Shown here piece after piece: positions 47,410 to 60,800 of a stretch of 64,000 bases of DNA. Location: positions 1,798,001-1,862,000 of the forward strand of contig CM045759.1 in assembly GCA_025200525.1 (NCBI GenBank), given 5' to 3'. How positions within the stretch are numbered: the first letter of the stretch is position 1; each line of letters starts with the position of its first letter. The translations under genes were made by a program, and so were the position numbers. Source of the DNA: Camellia lanceoleosa. Its lineage: Eukaryota; Streptophyta; Magnoliopsida; Ericales; Theaceae. Below the pieces are notes generated by a model. That model did no database searches. It saw nothing but the letters and a program-made list of their open reading frames with translations, and was not told where the DNA came from.

Positions 47410-48954
47410 CTTTTAGTGCCTCTTCACGTCCCTGGGTCATTGTTCCATGGATCATATTTATTATCAACCGAGGTGGGTGCTCATTATTTGGTTCTGGTGG
47501 GTTCCCTGCTCGGCCACTTCCTTATCCCGATCAATGTAATCCTCAAGATGCCCAATCGCTACTAAGTTCTCCAAGTGTTGCTTTAGTACCTCGCAGCTTC
47601 GAGTCATGTTCCTCTGCCTTGATGGTAGGTGCATCCGAAGCTTCGATTGCGCCGAGCCGATCTCCCAACATTTTCGTACAAACAAAGAAGGGCTCTCTTG
47701 ATCTTTTCCAAGATTCGATAGATCGGTTCTTTGAATACAATCACGACAGCCTTCATGAGATTTGGACTTATCCACCTCATTCACCGTGAGCCTTCAAGGT
47801 TCTCTCCTCGATCTATTCTTCTTGTATCGAGCCGCTTGTTCTCATTGATGCTACCTCGATGGGGATCTGATCATCTTCGAGGCGAGCATACTGCTCAATC
47901 CTGGCACGCAAATCTTTCAATACTGTGGCCGAGTGCTTGGTAAGTGATTGTCTCGACTTACTTTCTGAGCGCAGACCATGTTTGAAAGACATAACGCCAT
48001 CCGCTTCATCGCACACGCTTTTCCTCCGTGTCGTTGTACTCTTCCCAAGACTTCCTAACATAATCACAAGAAGCTTTCTTCCCGCTTCCTTTCGGAGGTC
48101 GAATAAGGTATCCGGGTTCTTTCGGATCTTAGTGTTGGAGATTTAACCTAGCTAGGAACTCTTCGGAGAGTTGCTTCCACCATGAATTGATCCAATGGGA
48201 GTCGATCGAACCATCGAAGTCCGGCTTCCTAAGCCGATAGGAAGACTTTGCACATCAGTGCCTCATCTCGGCTCCATAGAGACATCATCAGTCTGTAATG
48301 GCTAATATACGTCAGTGGGTCCGACTTCCCATCATACGAAGTGAACTTTGGCGAGGTGAATTTCTTTGGAGGTCTCATGGCCTCAATTTCCGGGGAGAAT
48401 AGCGAGGAGATGAGCCTATTCAGCGTTCGGTGCTCTCTTTGGTGAACGGTACAGTCCAGATGATCCCGATGTTGCTCGTTCTGCTTGTTGCCGATCAACC
48501 AAGTACGAAGGTCTTGAGGAGGGTATTCAGTCTATTGGCTAACCGTTTTCTGTCTCTTAGCCTTTCTTCGGCGTGACCCACGGGTGTGGCTGCTCACCGC
48601 CTCACTCTGTACCGGGATAGGTTGGCTTTGTTGCCCAGATTCATTTCTGGGGAACTTTTTCACTGGTGGTTCTCTGGATGAGCTCCTCCGCTATAAGCTT
48701 AGAGGGCTCGCTTCGCTTTTCTTTTCCGCTGATTACCCAAAGACCCTTTTAAGTTGGCCAGCCTCAGATTCCATCCCCATGAAGCCTATGATTCGATCTC
48801 TATTATCCTTTTCTAGAAGAAAGTGATGAGAAGAACCTCCAGCGAAAGGTAATCGATGCTCGACGGATTCAGGGGTCCGATTATTGTTTCCAGTTTGTTC
48901 TTCTAGGACTATTGAGAGTGCCAAGCCTTTGTCCTTTGTCTTCTCCGACTGTGG
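47410..48954 (-). pseudogene. Gag of the Tat-lineage element, main part
   Basis: Minus-strand pieces in changing frames: SEKTKDKGLALSIVLEEQTG near the N terminus, RPPKKFTSPKFTSYDGKSDP with LTYISHYRLMMSLWSRDEAL in the core, a region around 48050-48200 corresponding to the F..L...F conserved part, and DLRARIEQYARLEDDQI (47813-47900) near the C terminus. The first codons lie at 51691-51726, separated by the inserted solo LTR. Confidence 0.8.
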
Positions 48955-51685
48955 TGTGACGCCCCAAAAATCGGGAACATCAGATAATATATTAACCATT
49001 AAATACAGGGTTTATCTAAGGTTACAAGAGTAGAAAACGTCACTAATGAGTCATTTGGCTAATAACTAAGCAAGATCTCAGGAAGGTCGGAGGAGTCAAA
49101 ATAGCCTCCCTTCAAGGTCCAACTACCTTAGATAGCAAAGCCACCTTTTTGACAGATCTTGACAAAGTATTAACACAAGGCCTACATGAGTTGACGGGGT
49201 ACAAGGATATGTTACAAATGTTATATATATATATATATATATAAATTACAAATCATGTCATAAATACAACATAGGATCTATCACTTACAATAATCTCAAA
49301 CATGTTTAACATAACTAGCCCTTAACTCTCATAGGATAGCCATATATCCTCAAACACTTCAGTTTTGCCTTCGACTGGTCTTATAGTCTTCAATACCTGG
49401 CATGAAACGCCATGAGCTTTGAATGCCCAATAAACACACACACACCCCATCCTTTTTTTCCAATCCAATACACCATCACATTTATGGAAAACAAGTAGTG
49501 AAGTATGATATTCAAGTCAATAACAGTAATTTCAATAATAGAGAAAAGAAGCATGTCATTCAAATAGATAACAAGGTTATAATGTCAGTGGTTAGTATTC
49601 TAGAAATTTCCCAAAGAGATTTCATCCTCCCAACCACAAGAATTGGACACCGGACTATTCAACTCCCCTTTTGTCGCTTTTATTGCGTAACTAACCTCGA
49701 TGCCTACCAACGGTTATATACCACAGAGCGCCAACCGCAGGCCTCAAAAGGACAAAGGAAAAGAAAAAGGTTTTATCTCCTGAATCCAACCTTATCCTTC
49801 TAAAAAAGTTTTATCATCCTGAATGTCCCATCCGGACCCAACCTTATCTCACCAATCAAACTATCGCAAAGAGTCCGAATACGTCCGTTCCATTCTAGGG
49901 TTTACGCGACAACCGCTTGCACAAGACTTAAACATCAATTATGGAGCACATCCCATCAATCCATACATAACACATTATCATCTCTTCATTATTCAAGTGA
50001 TCGAAAACCCAATACCATCCCATTTAAGTTTTCCGTTTGGATCAATGTTTTAAGTCAAGTTAGAACAAACTCAACAAGATAGTAACATCTACATAAGCAT
50101 GAGCATCATTAAAATGAAGAAGATAAAAAACAAAACCATAACACGTACAATATCATGCGAAGATATGATCATAAGCTAATAAGCATTTTCATGAACACAA
50201 GCATAAAAAACCCATACGCAATGTAATTTTCAAATTCAATATTACATAAGGATTAGAATGAAAGTACTATTTTAGATTTTTCACCGGACTCGACCTTCCT
50301 ATGGTTCGTAGAGAATTTAATCTAGTTTCCAGAACATGTTTTGGAAATGGGATAGCTTTTCTAGATTTTTAGTTATTTAAGAAACACTTCAGCGCTGTCC
50401 AGATTTGTCGACCGTTACGAAAATTGGAGTTTCTCACAAATCGCTCACTCGTTTTCAATGGAACCAATTTTAGTTGAAAGATAACTCCTTAAAAAAGATT
50501 TTGACATAAAATAGAGGTCCAGAATATTTTTCTAGAAATTCTGAAAGTTGGCTACGAAAACATATTCTAAGGCACAATACCCAAAACAAGAAGATTTTTG
50601 AGAAAATAGATCCACTACGGGAAAATTTTCATTTATTTTTTGATGAAAACATGCTAACTAACATATATTAAACTCAGAAAATTTTCTTGAAGGTGTGCCT
50701 TTGGAAAGTTTGAGAGATTGGCATGAAAAGATAGTTTTGAAAATAAATGAGGAAAACTACAAGAGAGGTAGAATCATGGCTCAACCCTTATCATTATTAA
50801 CACAAGTAACTCATCAATAACACATCTAAAAACAATGTTTAGAACTCTTAAGAACATGTATTTGAAAAAGGAAAATGAAAGAGAAAGTTGTGTTGTGACT
50901 TACTTGCTAGGCTTGAACAAGATGGCTTCTCCTCTTCCTTCCTCCCTCTCAAGACTTCTCTCTTGCTCTCATTTCTCTTCTAGGCTGAATGTGTGTGAGT
51001 GTGTTGTTTGTGCTTGCCAAGCTAGGGATGGTGGTATTTATAGGCAAATTTTGGTATAAAAAGACATAAAGGCCCACTAGTTGGAATTAGATGAAAAATT
51101 AGGATTTACTTGGAGTTTAATGGAATAGGAGTGATTAGGAGCTTAATCATGGGATTAGGCAATATCTAGTTGGTCTTTAGTTGAAATGAAACTAGTATTT
51201 GGAACAAAACCCTAAGTTTAGGAGTACTAGGTGCTAGGACCATAATTGCAATTCTTGAAAATAGGCCCCTCACATTTACCTAGGGTGGCCATTGGGAAGG
51301 GTGATTGGGGCATTTTTTTTTATTCAATCTAGGTACTAAGGACACATTCCCCAATGTATATATATATAGATCTCAATTTGATTGATGGTACCTATAATAT
51401 AAAAGTACATGTACTAGTTTTGGGGAAATTTTTGAATTTAAATAAAGAAGTGAGGGCTTTAAATTAAATTCATGTATTGGAACCTTACTTATGTAGAATT
51501 AAATTAAATTAGGCTAAGGAACCTAATTTAGCTAGGATATTCCTGTTTTGATAAAAATAAAAATAAAAATAAAAATAAAAATGCTAACCGATAAGATTTG
51601 AAATAATTCAAGGAACTGAGGGGCTTTGAGAAAATAATTCAAACATTAGGGTTTTAAAAAAAATACAATTTTCAGGGGCTTCACA
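48955..51685. mobile_element. Solo LTR of a third family, inside gag
   Basis: A 2731-bp insertion, TGTGACGCCCCAAAAATC to GGGGCTTCACA, is flanked by a perfect 5-bp TSD TGTGG (48950-48954 and 51686-51690). Its ends are short inverted repeats, TGTGA(C/A)GCCCC. It has no coding capacity; it contains a (TA)n at 49226-49243 and an AAATA repeat near 51552-51580. No other copy of this LTR is in the window. Confidence 0.95.
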
Positions 51686-51690
51686 TGTGG

Positions 51691-51726
51691 AGTATGTGTC
51701 GAAGGTGGGATGTCCTCAATCCCCAT
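51691..51726 (-). pseudogene. Gag N-terminal codons, cut off by a solo LTR
   Basis: The ATG at 51726 (minus) begins MGIEDIPPSTHT. If the solo LTR and one TSD copy are removed, the frame runs directly into PQSEKTKDKG at 48954. This gives the true gag start, 56 bases from the 5' LTR. Confidence 0.8.
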
Positions 51727-51765
51727 CGCTGGAACTGAGTGTAGAGCTTAGAGATGAAGTGATCC

Positions 51766-51779
51766 ACATTCACTGCACC
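51766..51779 (-). promoter_or_regulatory. Primer-binding site of the Tat-lineage element
   Basis: The minus strand reads TTGGTGCAGTGAAT, three bases from the 5' LTR end (51783). A TGG start is expected for a tRNA 3' CCA complement. I cannot assign the tRNA from memory. Confidence 0.6.
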
Positions 51780-51782
51780 AAT

Positions 51783-52599
51783 TGTACGTACCGGATTCCG
51801 AACTAAATGAAAGTGGATCAGGGGCTCCACGCTCAGTTAGACTATCCAAGGATTGAGGTCCTCACAAGAAGCAATCAGAAGAGCCGCCTCGGGGTTGGCC
51901 GGATAACCCCTCCAGTGTGGGAATCAGTGATTGGAGAAGAAGTATAGAGAGTTGAGTTTGTAAGTAAATGGGGTTCAAATTTTGGAACAGCTTCGCCCAT
52001 TTTTTTCTTCAATGTGAAGTTCATGTAGTATATATAGGGTTCCTTACTCAAGATGGTTTCATGGCGCTCTGGTGCTGCCAAGTTTCCTTTTAGCATTGTC
52101 CAAGGTGGAGGACCACCTGGTAGTTGTCATAAAATGCATATACTCATTGTAGTCATGTCATGACAAATTTCATTCTTTTGGTTTAACAAATTCAGGATTC
52201 TAGGTGTAGGGACCACCGAGGTGGCAACTTGCACATGCACATACTCACAACTTCCACGCTTTTATGAGGTTTCCTCACTGCACCTAAGTTCCCTCGCCGC
52301 TGGGATGGGTTGGTCCATTCAGATATCTTTGTGTGGGCTCGACTCACTATAGCTCGGCCCATAGATTAGGTCTTCCAGCTCGGCCTAGCCCAGCATCGTG
52401 GCTGGACTAGCCTTTCCACTGCGGGTTGAGCCCAAGTACTTAAGGACTAGGTAGACTGTTGATCATGAAGTTGGGCTTAGTTGGGTTGCCCACATACTCA
52501 TTTGACCCATTTGGATTTGGGCTTGGGTGATTGGACCGACCCAAGGCTTGGGTCCGACCCATGGCTTGGGTCCGACCCATTTCTTATTTACCCCCTTCA
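51783..52599 (-). repeat. 5' LTR of the Tat-lineage element
   Basis: 817 bp, TGTACGTACCGGATTCC to TTACCCCCTTCA on the plus strand. It aligns with 38768-39572 with many point differences and small indels. A short direct duplication of ATGGCTTGGGTCCGACCC is present at about 52535-52580 and absent from the partner. Confidence 0.9.
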
Positions 52600-53259
52600 A
52601 CTTAGTTTAAAGGGGATGGAGATACTGCTATGTCTTAGTTATGCTCTTTGGGAAAGGTCGTCCTGAGTATTTTTTTGATAATTTGAATTATTCATATTAT
52701 AAGGTTTATTAATAATATTATTTATGTAAACAATCAAGTTAATCGGATATTCAAAACTCTATGATTACGTCCTAATTGTTTTTAAAAATTTATGAAAATT
52801 ATGTTAACTGTTAATTTTTATAAAAATAAATGTATTTTGGTTATAGGATTACAGATATTTAATCAACTTCTGTTTTATTAATGATTTACTCGACAAATCC
52901 TATAATTTGAACAGTTCAAATCATCAAAAAATATTCAGAACAACCTCTCACAGAGGACACAACAATAATTGATGTGCCCAAGACGCAACAATATCCCGAG
53001 TTCAGCTTTTAAAGAGTAAATACACTCATGCCTCCCCGACAATTATATCATCTCTTATCTAGTTTTAATAATTATACTAATTTCATTTATTTTCAAAATT
53101 ATTATCAAAAAATTTCACTCTGTTAAGTTTATAAAAAGACATTAGTTAGGTGTAAAAATAATTATATTACTCTTTGATTTGTATCGTGAAAAGATAAAAA
53201 TATTCATAAAGCAAGAAATCTCATTCATTGTCGACATGAGCAAATTACACTTATCTCTT

Positions 53260-53750
53260 GAGATTTTATATATATTATCAATGACTCATGTATATTTTAG
53301 CATTATTTAATAAAATTCTTAAATTTTATGAAAAATTAAATAAATCCCCCCCCTTAATTTTCATGATAAAATACTCAAATATAAACAATATCTCTAGAAT
53401 TAATATTAGATAAATCCTTCTAATTTAATTTAAAACTTATTCAACACTACATAAATAATGTAAATTTATCATTTTAAGTAATTCATTTATTATTTGATTT
53501 TTTTTAAAAGTTGAAAGAAATGGATTTATTTTCTTTTCCCGAGAATTTGCATTACTCATTTATTTATATGTAAAAAAAAATATTATTTTATCTTTTCTTG
53601 ATCATATATTATTCTCAAATTTTAATTTTTATCTTTGAGTCATTAAACTTGTAGTTGATGCATATTTTTTTTTTTTTAAAAAGTTAATATTTCTTACATG
53701 ATTAAAAAAATTAAAAAATAAATATAGAAGTAAAAAAAAATATTACCTCC
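53260..53750 (+). repeat. Left arm of a long inverted repeat
   Basis: Its phrases reappear in reverse complement at 54265-54800: GCATTATTTAATAAAATTCT, TTTATCATTTTAAGTAAT, TTGCATTACTCATTTATT, GAGTCATTAAACTTGTAG and ATTTCTTACATGATTAAAAA. Similarity is about 80-85% by eye across the arm. Confidence 0.85.
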
Positions 53751-54264
53751 TCGAGGTTACTGGCAATTAAACCAAACTAATTCATTATAAAATTAATCTT
53801 AACCTTAAATACACTAAATTTAAATTACCCTATTAAATATACATGAAATTATTATTTATTTTTTATAAAATCTCAAAATATAAATGTAATTTCTGACCCT
53901 ATTCTTTCTCAAAACAAGTTTTTGAACTTTTATGAATAAAAAATAAAATAAAATAAAAATTCAAACATTAATGAAGGTGAGAAATTGATTTTAAAATTTA
54001 ATTTAATAAAAATTGTTTAAATGAGATAAATAAAGATAAAGAAATAGATTTTAAGTATCATAGATGACAAATTATTTGAGTATTTTATTATTCTCAAATA
54101 TTTTCTTCATTTAAGTAAAGATTAATTTTAATTTTAGGGGTAAGAAATGACAAGTTGTTTGAATTTTTCATTATTCTCAAATGATTTCTTGATCATTCAT
54201 TCACTATTAACTAATTTTAATTTATTGTGAAGTGATTAGATTTTTTTTACTTCTATATTTATTT

Positions 54265-54800
54265 TTTAATTTTTTTTTATTGTGAGGAGATTAGACTCTT
54301 TTTACTTCTATATTTCTTCTTAAATTTTTTTAATCATGTAAGAAATATTAACCTACATTTTTTTCTTAAATATGTTTCAACTAGAAGTTTAATGACTCAA
54401 AAATAAAAATTAAAAATTGAGAATAACATATAATTGAGAAAAGGTAAAATGATAATTTTTTACGATGAATAAATAAGTAATGCAAATTGTCGAGAAAAAA
54501 ATAAATACATCGATTTCAACTTTAAAAAAAATTAAATAATAAATACATTATTTAAAATGATAAATTTTACGTTGTTTATGTTGTGTGGAATAAGTCTTAT
54601 ATTAAATTATTAGAATGCTATATAATATTAATTTTAGAAAGATTGTTTATTTTTAAGTATTTTTTAATAAAAATTAAAATAATTTAATAATGTCTTAATG
54701 ATTTAAGAATTTTTATTTAATATTGTATAAAATTTAAGAATTTTATTAAATAATACTAAAATATGTATGGGGCTTTGATAAGATATATATATATATGTAA
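54265..54800 (-). repeat. Right arm of a long inverted repeat
   Basis: Reverse complement of 53260-53750. The arms are separated by about 500 bp, which itself contains short duplications (for example the GAAGTGATTAGATT/GAGGAGATTAGACT pair near 54230 and 54290). Confidence 0.85.
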
Positions 54801-55032
54801 AATTTTAGGTAATGCGAATAAAATTTTTCATTTGAATAAATAAGATAACTAATAGAAATTTCGCTATTTTGATATTATAATCTATGACATCGTAATGATA
54901 TTAACAAATTTTGTTAAATAATCTAATAATAGAGCAATTTTAATAATAATTTAAAAAATAAGAAAAGTTTAGTGTCATTATGTAAACTATATCGAAGTCT
55001 TTGCAATTATCAAAATTTCAGGAAAGTAATGC

Positions 55033-56772
55033 CTTAGGCAATGTTTGGGAAGGGCTCATAGGCTATTTGAGCCACATAATGCCAAAAAAGGCTCAAGAGC
55101 CACTAAAAGACAAAACTACCAATCTTGCTTTGCAAGTTCAATCCCTAAGCTCATTTCACAAAAATACCCCTTATCTAATTTAAAGTGCAGCACCCCAAAG
55201 AAAAATAAAAAAAAAAAATTCCAAAAATACATTTTTCCAAAAAACAAAGAAAGTTGAAAAAAATATTTTTTTGTTTTTTGTTAAAATATTTTTTAAAAAT
55301 AAATACAAACTCTATTATATATAAATAGTTTTAAATTTTTTAATTTTTTGTTATGTGTTTTGGTTATGATTTCAAAGATAGAGGTGTGAAAGTAGTATGG
55401 AGTTTCAAGTTATGTGTTTGGTTATGAGTTTTAAAAATAATTTATTACGTGAGTTTTATTTTATGTGTTTGTTACGATTTGAGTGTAGAGTTGTGAAAGT
55501 AGTATGGAGTTTCAATTATGTGTTTGGTTATGAGTTTTAAAAATAATTTCTTACGTGAGTTTTATTTTATGTGTTTGGTTACGATTTAAGTGTAGAGTTG
55601 TTTTTAAATTTAAAATTTTAACATTTTAAACTATTTAAATTGTTTGAATATTTAAATTATTTAAATTTTTTTGTTAAAATAATTTTTTGAATATTTAAAT
55701 TATTTAAATTTTTACGATTTAAATTTTTTGAATATTTATTTTAATTTTTTACTATTGAAAGAATTTTTAGATTATTTACATTATTTAAATACGTAAAATA
55801 AATATAAAATTTAAAACGCAAGTTAAAAAAATAAAATTAAATATTTTAAATTAAATAAAGTTAAATTATTTAAAATAAAAAAAACGTAAATTAATAATAT
55901 ATTAAAATAATTTACAAATAAAAAATAATGACATTTTAAATTAATAAAACGGCAAAAACGAATTACAAATAAAAAACAACATAACAGAATTAGTAATTAA
56001 TAAAAAAATTACAAATAAAAAAAAATTATTATAAAAAAAACGACAAAATCGTAAAAAACGACATAACCGTAGAAACGTAAATTAATAATTTTTTGAATAT
56101 TTATTAGTAATTTTTGCTTATTAAATTATTTACATTATTTTAATACTTCAAATAAAATTAAAGAACAAGAACTAATTAAAGTATAAAAATAAAATAAAAT
56201 AAACAAAAACATAAATTTTTTTTAAAAAAAAGTTAAGCAAAACACGCTAAATCCAAATCCAAAATAAAAATATATATATTTTGCCAAAATAAAACCCAAA
56301 ATAATAAAATAATAAATTTTTACAAAAAACGCCAAATCCAAAAAAAAATTTATTTTACCAAAATAAGCCAAAATAAAACCCAAAATAATAAAATAATAAA
56401 ATAATAAAATTTCAACAAAATACAAAAAAAATAATAAAATTTCAACAAAATACAAAAACGAATAGGCCAAATCAAATCCAAAATAAAAAAATTTTAAAAA
56501 AATTAAGCAAAAACGCCACATCCAAACCCAAAATTAAAATAAAAAATAAATAAATAAATTAAGCAAATTATGGGAAATCCAAACCCAAAATAAAAATCAA
56601 AATAAAAAACAAAAGCAAAAAAGGGCAGTTTGGTAATTTATCAGGGTGACACCTCACCAAAAAGCCAAAAAGCCAAAAAAGTCAAAAAGTTTTTCCAAAA
56701 AGCTTCTTGAGCCCATATAAATAAAAAAGCCAAAAGCCTAAAAACAAATTTCACTTCCCAAACGGAGGCTAA
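55033..56772. mobile_element. Candidate large MITE-like element, very AT-rich
   Basis: The left edge GGCAATGTTTGGGAAGGGCT and right edge (read inward) GCCTCCGTTTGGGAAGTGAA are imperfect inverted ends next to TTA and TAA. Both continue to a GAGCC(C/A)..ATA phrase. The 1.7-kb interior is almost only A, T and short CAAAAT repeats, with a minisatellite of AAAATAATAAAATTTCAACA near 56395-56450. The ends resemble those of 22014-22242. No clean TSD was found. Confidence 0.5.
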
Positions 56773-57267
56773 ATGTAATTTACCCTAGTTTAAATAAACA
56801 TCCCTCCCCTCGACACGTAAAACCATGTCTCTCTGTGCCCAATCACTTTCTAATCATCTGAGCTGAGAAAGTTTCTCCCACCCACCCAGGGAATGTAAAT
56901 GTGAACGGAGAGTCAGAACGAAAATTATTATTCAAGAATTATTATTTACTATTATTTTTTTAAAAAGTAAATATTTACTAAAGTGATGTTACTAATATAT
57001 AATAATAGTAGTTAGCTTAGCTAGCTATATAATGTATTGGTTTGGCATTTGTATATATTGGAGGAATTATTTCGAACAAATCTCAACTACTCCATTCACG
57101 ACTGGCCACAAGCGTTGAAGTCGTGTCCAGAGATCGGTTGAGAGGTGTTTCTGAACCTAGCAGGCGCTATCCTTGTTTTCTCTCTAGTCTTTAGAGAGAG
57201 AAACTTCATTAACAAAAACCAGACAACTTCTTAGAGAGAAAGAAGAGAATTTATTACTTTCGAAAAA
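56773..57267 (+). promoter_or_regulatory. Upstream region and 5' UTR of the RBOHE gene
   Basis: A TATATAA motif at 57026-57032 is a fair TATA box; it would place the start of transcription near 57060 and give a leader of about 200 bases. The leader contains CTCTCTAGTC and AGAGAGAGAAA runs common in plant 5' UTRs. The last bases before the ATG are TTCGAAAAA. No upstream ATG in the proposed leader makes a long frame. Confidence 0.45.
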
Positions 57268-57844
57268 ATGAGATCATCGTCGTCATTCGGAAGCGGAAGC
57301 TCCCGGAGATCAAACTACAGCCGTACATTCGACTTTCCTGAAGAATCCAGAGACTACGGCGTCGCCGGATCAATGCTGCCCATGTTTCTCAACGACTTGA
57401 GACAGAATAATCAGCAGGAATTGGTTGAAGTCACGTTAGAGCTTGACGACGACGACTCCATTGTCGTCTGCAGCGTCACGCCGACTTCGAATTCCAATCT
57501 CGCCGTCGCCGGAGAAGAAGCCGCCGTCAACGGGATTTTAGCGTGGAGTCTCTCCGCTAAGTCGAGGGTGTGCAGGAAATTCTCGTGGCTGAGGTCGTTG
57601 TCGACCGGAATGCAGTCGGAGGACGCCGATGAGCTGCCGGACTCTGGTTCCGCACGCGATGCGAGGAAAGTCAAAGCGAAACTTGATCGGACGAGATCGA
57701 GCGCTCGGAGAGCTCTGAAAGGGCTCAGATTCATCAGCAACACCACCGGAAAGTCAGACGAGCTCTGGAACAAGGTGGAATCGCGGTTCGAATCGCTTTC
57801 GAAAGACGGTCTGCTGTGTAGAGAGGATTTTGGAGAATGCATTG
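57268..57844 (+). CDS. RBOHE: RBOHE exon 1
   Basis: Starts at ATG 57268 ([18 protein letters not shown]...). The start is supported by [20 protein letters not shown] and [13 protein letters not shown], which sit at the usual distance from the N terminus in this family. The exon is GC-richer than everything around it. It ends after ECI plus one base, donor GTATTA. The serine/arginine-rich N terminus is the part phosphorylated in plant RBOH proteins generally. Confidence 0.9.
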
Positions 57845-60800
57845 GTATTAATTATTAAAGCTTCTATTTAATAATCAATGTCTTTTTTTTCTTTTTTTTT
57901 TTCAATGGCGACAAACAAGCCAATTCGATGCTTAATTTTGCATGATTTTTGGATGATCTTGATGTTGTTGTTTTGAATTGTATTATGTTTGATAGGAATG
58001 GTTGATTCGAAAGAGTTTGCAGTGGGGATATTCGATGCACTGGCGAGAAGAAGCCGTCAGAGGCTTGGGAAGATAACGAAAGAAGAGCTTTACAACTTCT
58101 GGTTGCAGATTTCGGACCCCAGCTTTGACGCTCGTCTTCAAATTTTCTTCGATATGTGGGACTCTCTCTCTCTCAAGTCTCAATTCGTCCTTTGTCCAGC
58201 TTCTTACCGCTGATTTGTTCATTGCGATCGTGTGTCAAACAAATCTACGGCGGACGAGGCCCCTTTTTTTTTTTTTTTTTTGTTGGTGTTAACGTCAAAC
58301 AAAAATAATAAGATATTCATTTTGACTGATAAAAATAATATCTTATCGGTAAAAAATTTATTTGAAAAGATTTGTGAAAAAAATTTACGTAATTATAGCA
58401 GTGCTCTAATGGAAATACATTTTTCGTAATTGATATACATACTTTTTTTTAAAAAACTATATAAAAAATTATTATAGAATGATATTATCTTAAAGTAAAA
58501 GATTCAACAATATCTATATTTAAAATAAAATTAAAAAAATAGTCTCTGCTATATTTTTTTTTCATAAATTTTATAGAAAATTCTATAATCTTATGGTTTT
58601 TCTACATTTTCACCCTTACAAGAATATTTCTCTTATAATTGAATTTGTGAGAAACGACGGAAAAAAAATTCAAACTTAATTGGAAGCAACCAATAATTAA
58701 TTAACAACAATAATATTCACACTCAACTTTAATTTTCTAAACTTTTTTTTGCTTTTGCTTTTGTATTTTGTTTTTTAGTCTCTCAAAAGTATAATACAAT
58801 AGAATTAGAGTATGAATATTATTATATTTGATAAATCGTTTGCTTGATTAACATAAGAAAATTTGTTTGGTTTCTCAGGGTGGATCGTAATGAAGATGGA
58901 AGAATCACGCGAGAGGAAGTCCAAGAGGTAAGACAATTATCGTTTTTTTTTTTTAATTTATTATTAATTGTTTTAGATAAATTACAAATATCTTTGAAAT
59001 TATATTTTAAAAAATTTCAGATAAAAATTATGGGAAAAAGACCCACAAACCTCCCAATCATTTATTAACATGGGAAAAAGATTCTTAATGGAGGTGTTAA
59101 GTAGCCAAACCAATTTTTTTTATTTATATTTATATCAAACAACATTATTGTATGGATTGGTGACCAAGGCAAGCTTAATCTAGACAAACACATTTATATT
59201 ACGAATGGAAGTGGTTGGACTATTTTTGATAAGCGAAATGCCTCAGACTTCAAATTTTCAGGCTTAGAAAGTTTAAATGGCCAAAACGACGCTGCTTTTG
59301 ACCATTTTTATGTTGTTCAGATTCAAACGACGCGTTTTTGGCTTTTGAGTCACTTTGAGCCACAAAATTTGAACTACGTGAAGATTGTCGCTTTTGATAA
59401 AAGATTAATCTGCCATCATTTGTTACATTTGTCGTTTATTCTATTAAAATGTTACATACGTTATCCATTTTTGTCATTGTCTTTACATGAATTTTTATGA
59501 TTACTTTTGTTTGCAATTTATGTTAAAAGTTCGTGAAGATAAATAATATTTTATAATTACCTACTACGTTAATATAAATACTGTACAAATATATATAATA
59601 TGTAGCAGTCCTCTTGTTTCAATTACCATTATATTGATTTAATAGTAATATAAAATTTTAAAAATAAAAATAAAATAAAATAAAAGAAACATGTTATATG
59701 TGACGGATCTCTTGTTTCCATTAGGCATTATATTGATTTAAAATTTTGGAGGAACATTATCTTCTATAATGCCAAGAACATGGAGGCGTTACATTTGGTA
59801 GGATAATAGATAAAGTACCTAATTGATTAAAAGAAAATGACAACTACACTAGAATTATGGAAACATTTTGTGTCGGTTTTCTTTTTCTTTTTGTTCTGAT
59901 TTTATTTTATTTTATTTTATTTCTGTTGACCTTCTTTTTAGCCGGGAAAATGAGTGAGTATTAATTAGTGCTACCCTAATGATGTGGCAGTGGGCTCTAC
60001 TATGAATGATTTGATATTTTGGTCTTGGTGTTATATTTTTTTTTTTTTATTGAGTGTCATGTCATTAGTGATCTTTTTAGAACTCCAAAATTAGTGATTT
60101 TTATCATTGTTGTTTTAGCCGGTCTCATTTCGGGCGGTGAACATAAGCCCAATGGGTCAGGTGTCCGTGAATGCTAGGTCGCTCAAAAATCCGCTCAAAC
60201 AGAATCCTGACCGAACTGCATCAATCATACGGTTTGGTTCTTGGTTCTATTAAGAATTGGTTCGGTTTCGATTAAAATATGAGAACCGTGAAAACGGTTC
60301 TAAATGGATTTTATGAAAACCGCAGCCTTGTTTAACCGAACCTAATTTTTTAAATATATATATAATATCAAGTTTTATTTTTATTAATTGGTTTTTTATA
60401 ATTTTAATGATATTATGATGGTATATATATGTAATATTAAGTAATACCTTAATATTATTAGTTTTTATCATGAGTTAAATGTAATTAGTTTGAGTAATTA
60501 TTTTGCTAATATTAATAATTTATTCTTGTAAATATAAATTTTGAATCAGAATCAAACCTAAACCGAACTGCTTTTTCTTTGGTTCTCGTCTGTTTTACAA
60601 GTGTAACGGCCCGATCTGCTCTCAAAATCACAATCAGTAGGATCGTTCGGTTCTTGAATTTTCTCGTAACCTAACCATCCGACCGTGTACACCCCTAGTG
60701 AATGCCTATGCCAATCTGATGGGCTGTAAATAGTATTTTATAGACTATCCATTTTGCATGTTTTCTAGCTTTAGCCTTAGCCTTGGCCTTTTGGGGCTAC

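Larger units (their letters stand above)
38768..52599 (-). mobile_element. Tat-lineage Ty3/gypsy element, 13.8 kb
   Basis: Both LTRs are present (38768-39572 and 51783-52599). Element order on the minus strand is: 5' LTR, primer site, gag (split by a solo LTR), protease, reverse transcriptase, RNase H, a second RNase H, integrase, tandem arrays, an antisense ORF, polypurine tract, 3' LTR. A second RNase H and a long 3' region with tandem arrays and extra ORFs are known of the plant Tat lineage. Flanking bases AATTA and ACTTA could be a 5-bp TSD with one change. The LTRs differ by many substitutions and short indels, so the insertion is old. All ORFs have stops or shifts. Confidence 0.85.
52600..55032. 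other. AT-rich intergenic DNA with inverted repeat
   Basis: No gene was recognised. The stretch is dominated by the long inverted repeat with arms at about 53260-53750 and 54265-54800. Confidence 0.6.

Noticed and set aside
56222..56521. Open minus frame of 99 codons rich in F, I and Y
   Set aside because: Low-complexity translation of AT-rich repeats inside a MITE-like region.
57411..57842. Open minus frame of 143 codons within RBOHE exon 1
   Set aside because: Shadow of the GC-rich coding exon on the other strand.
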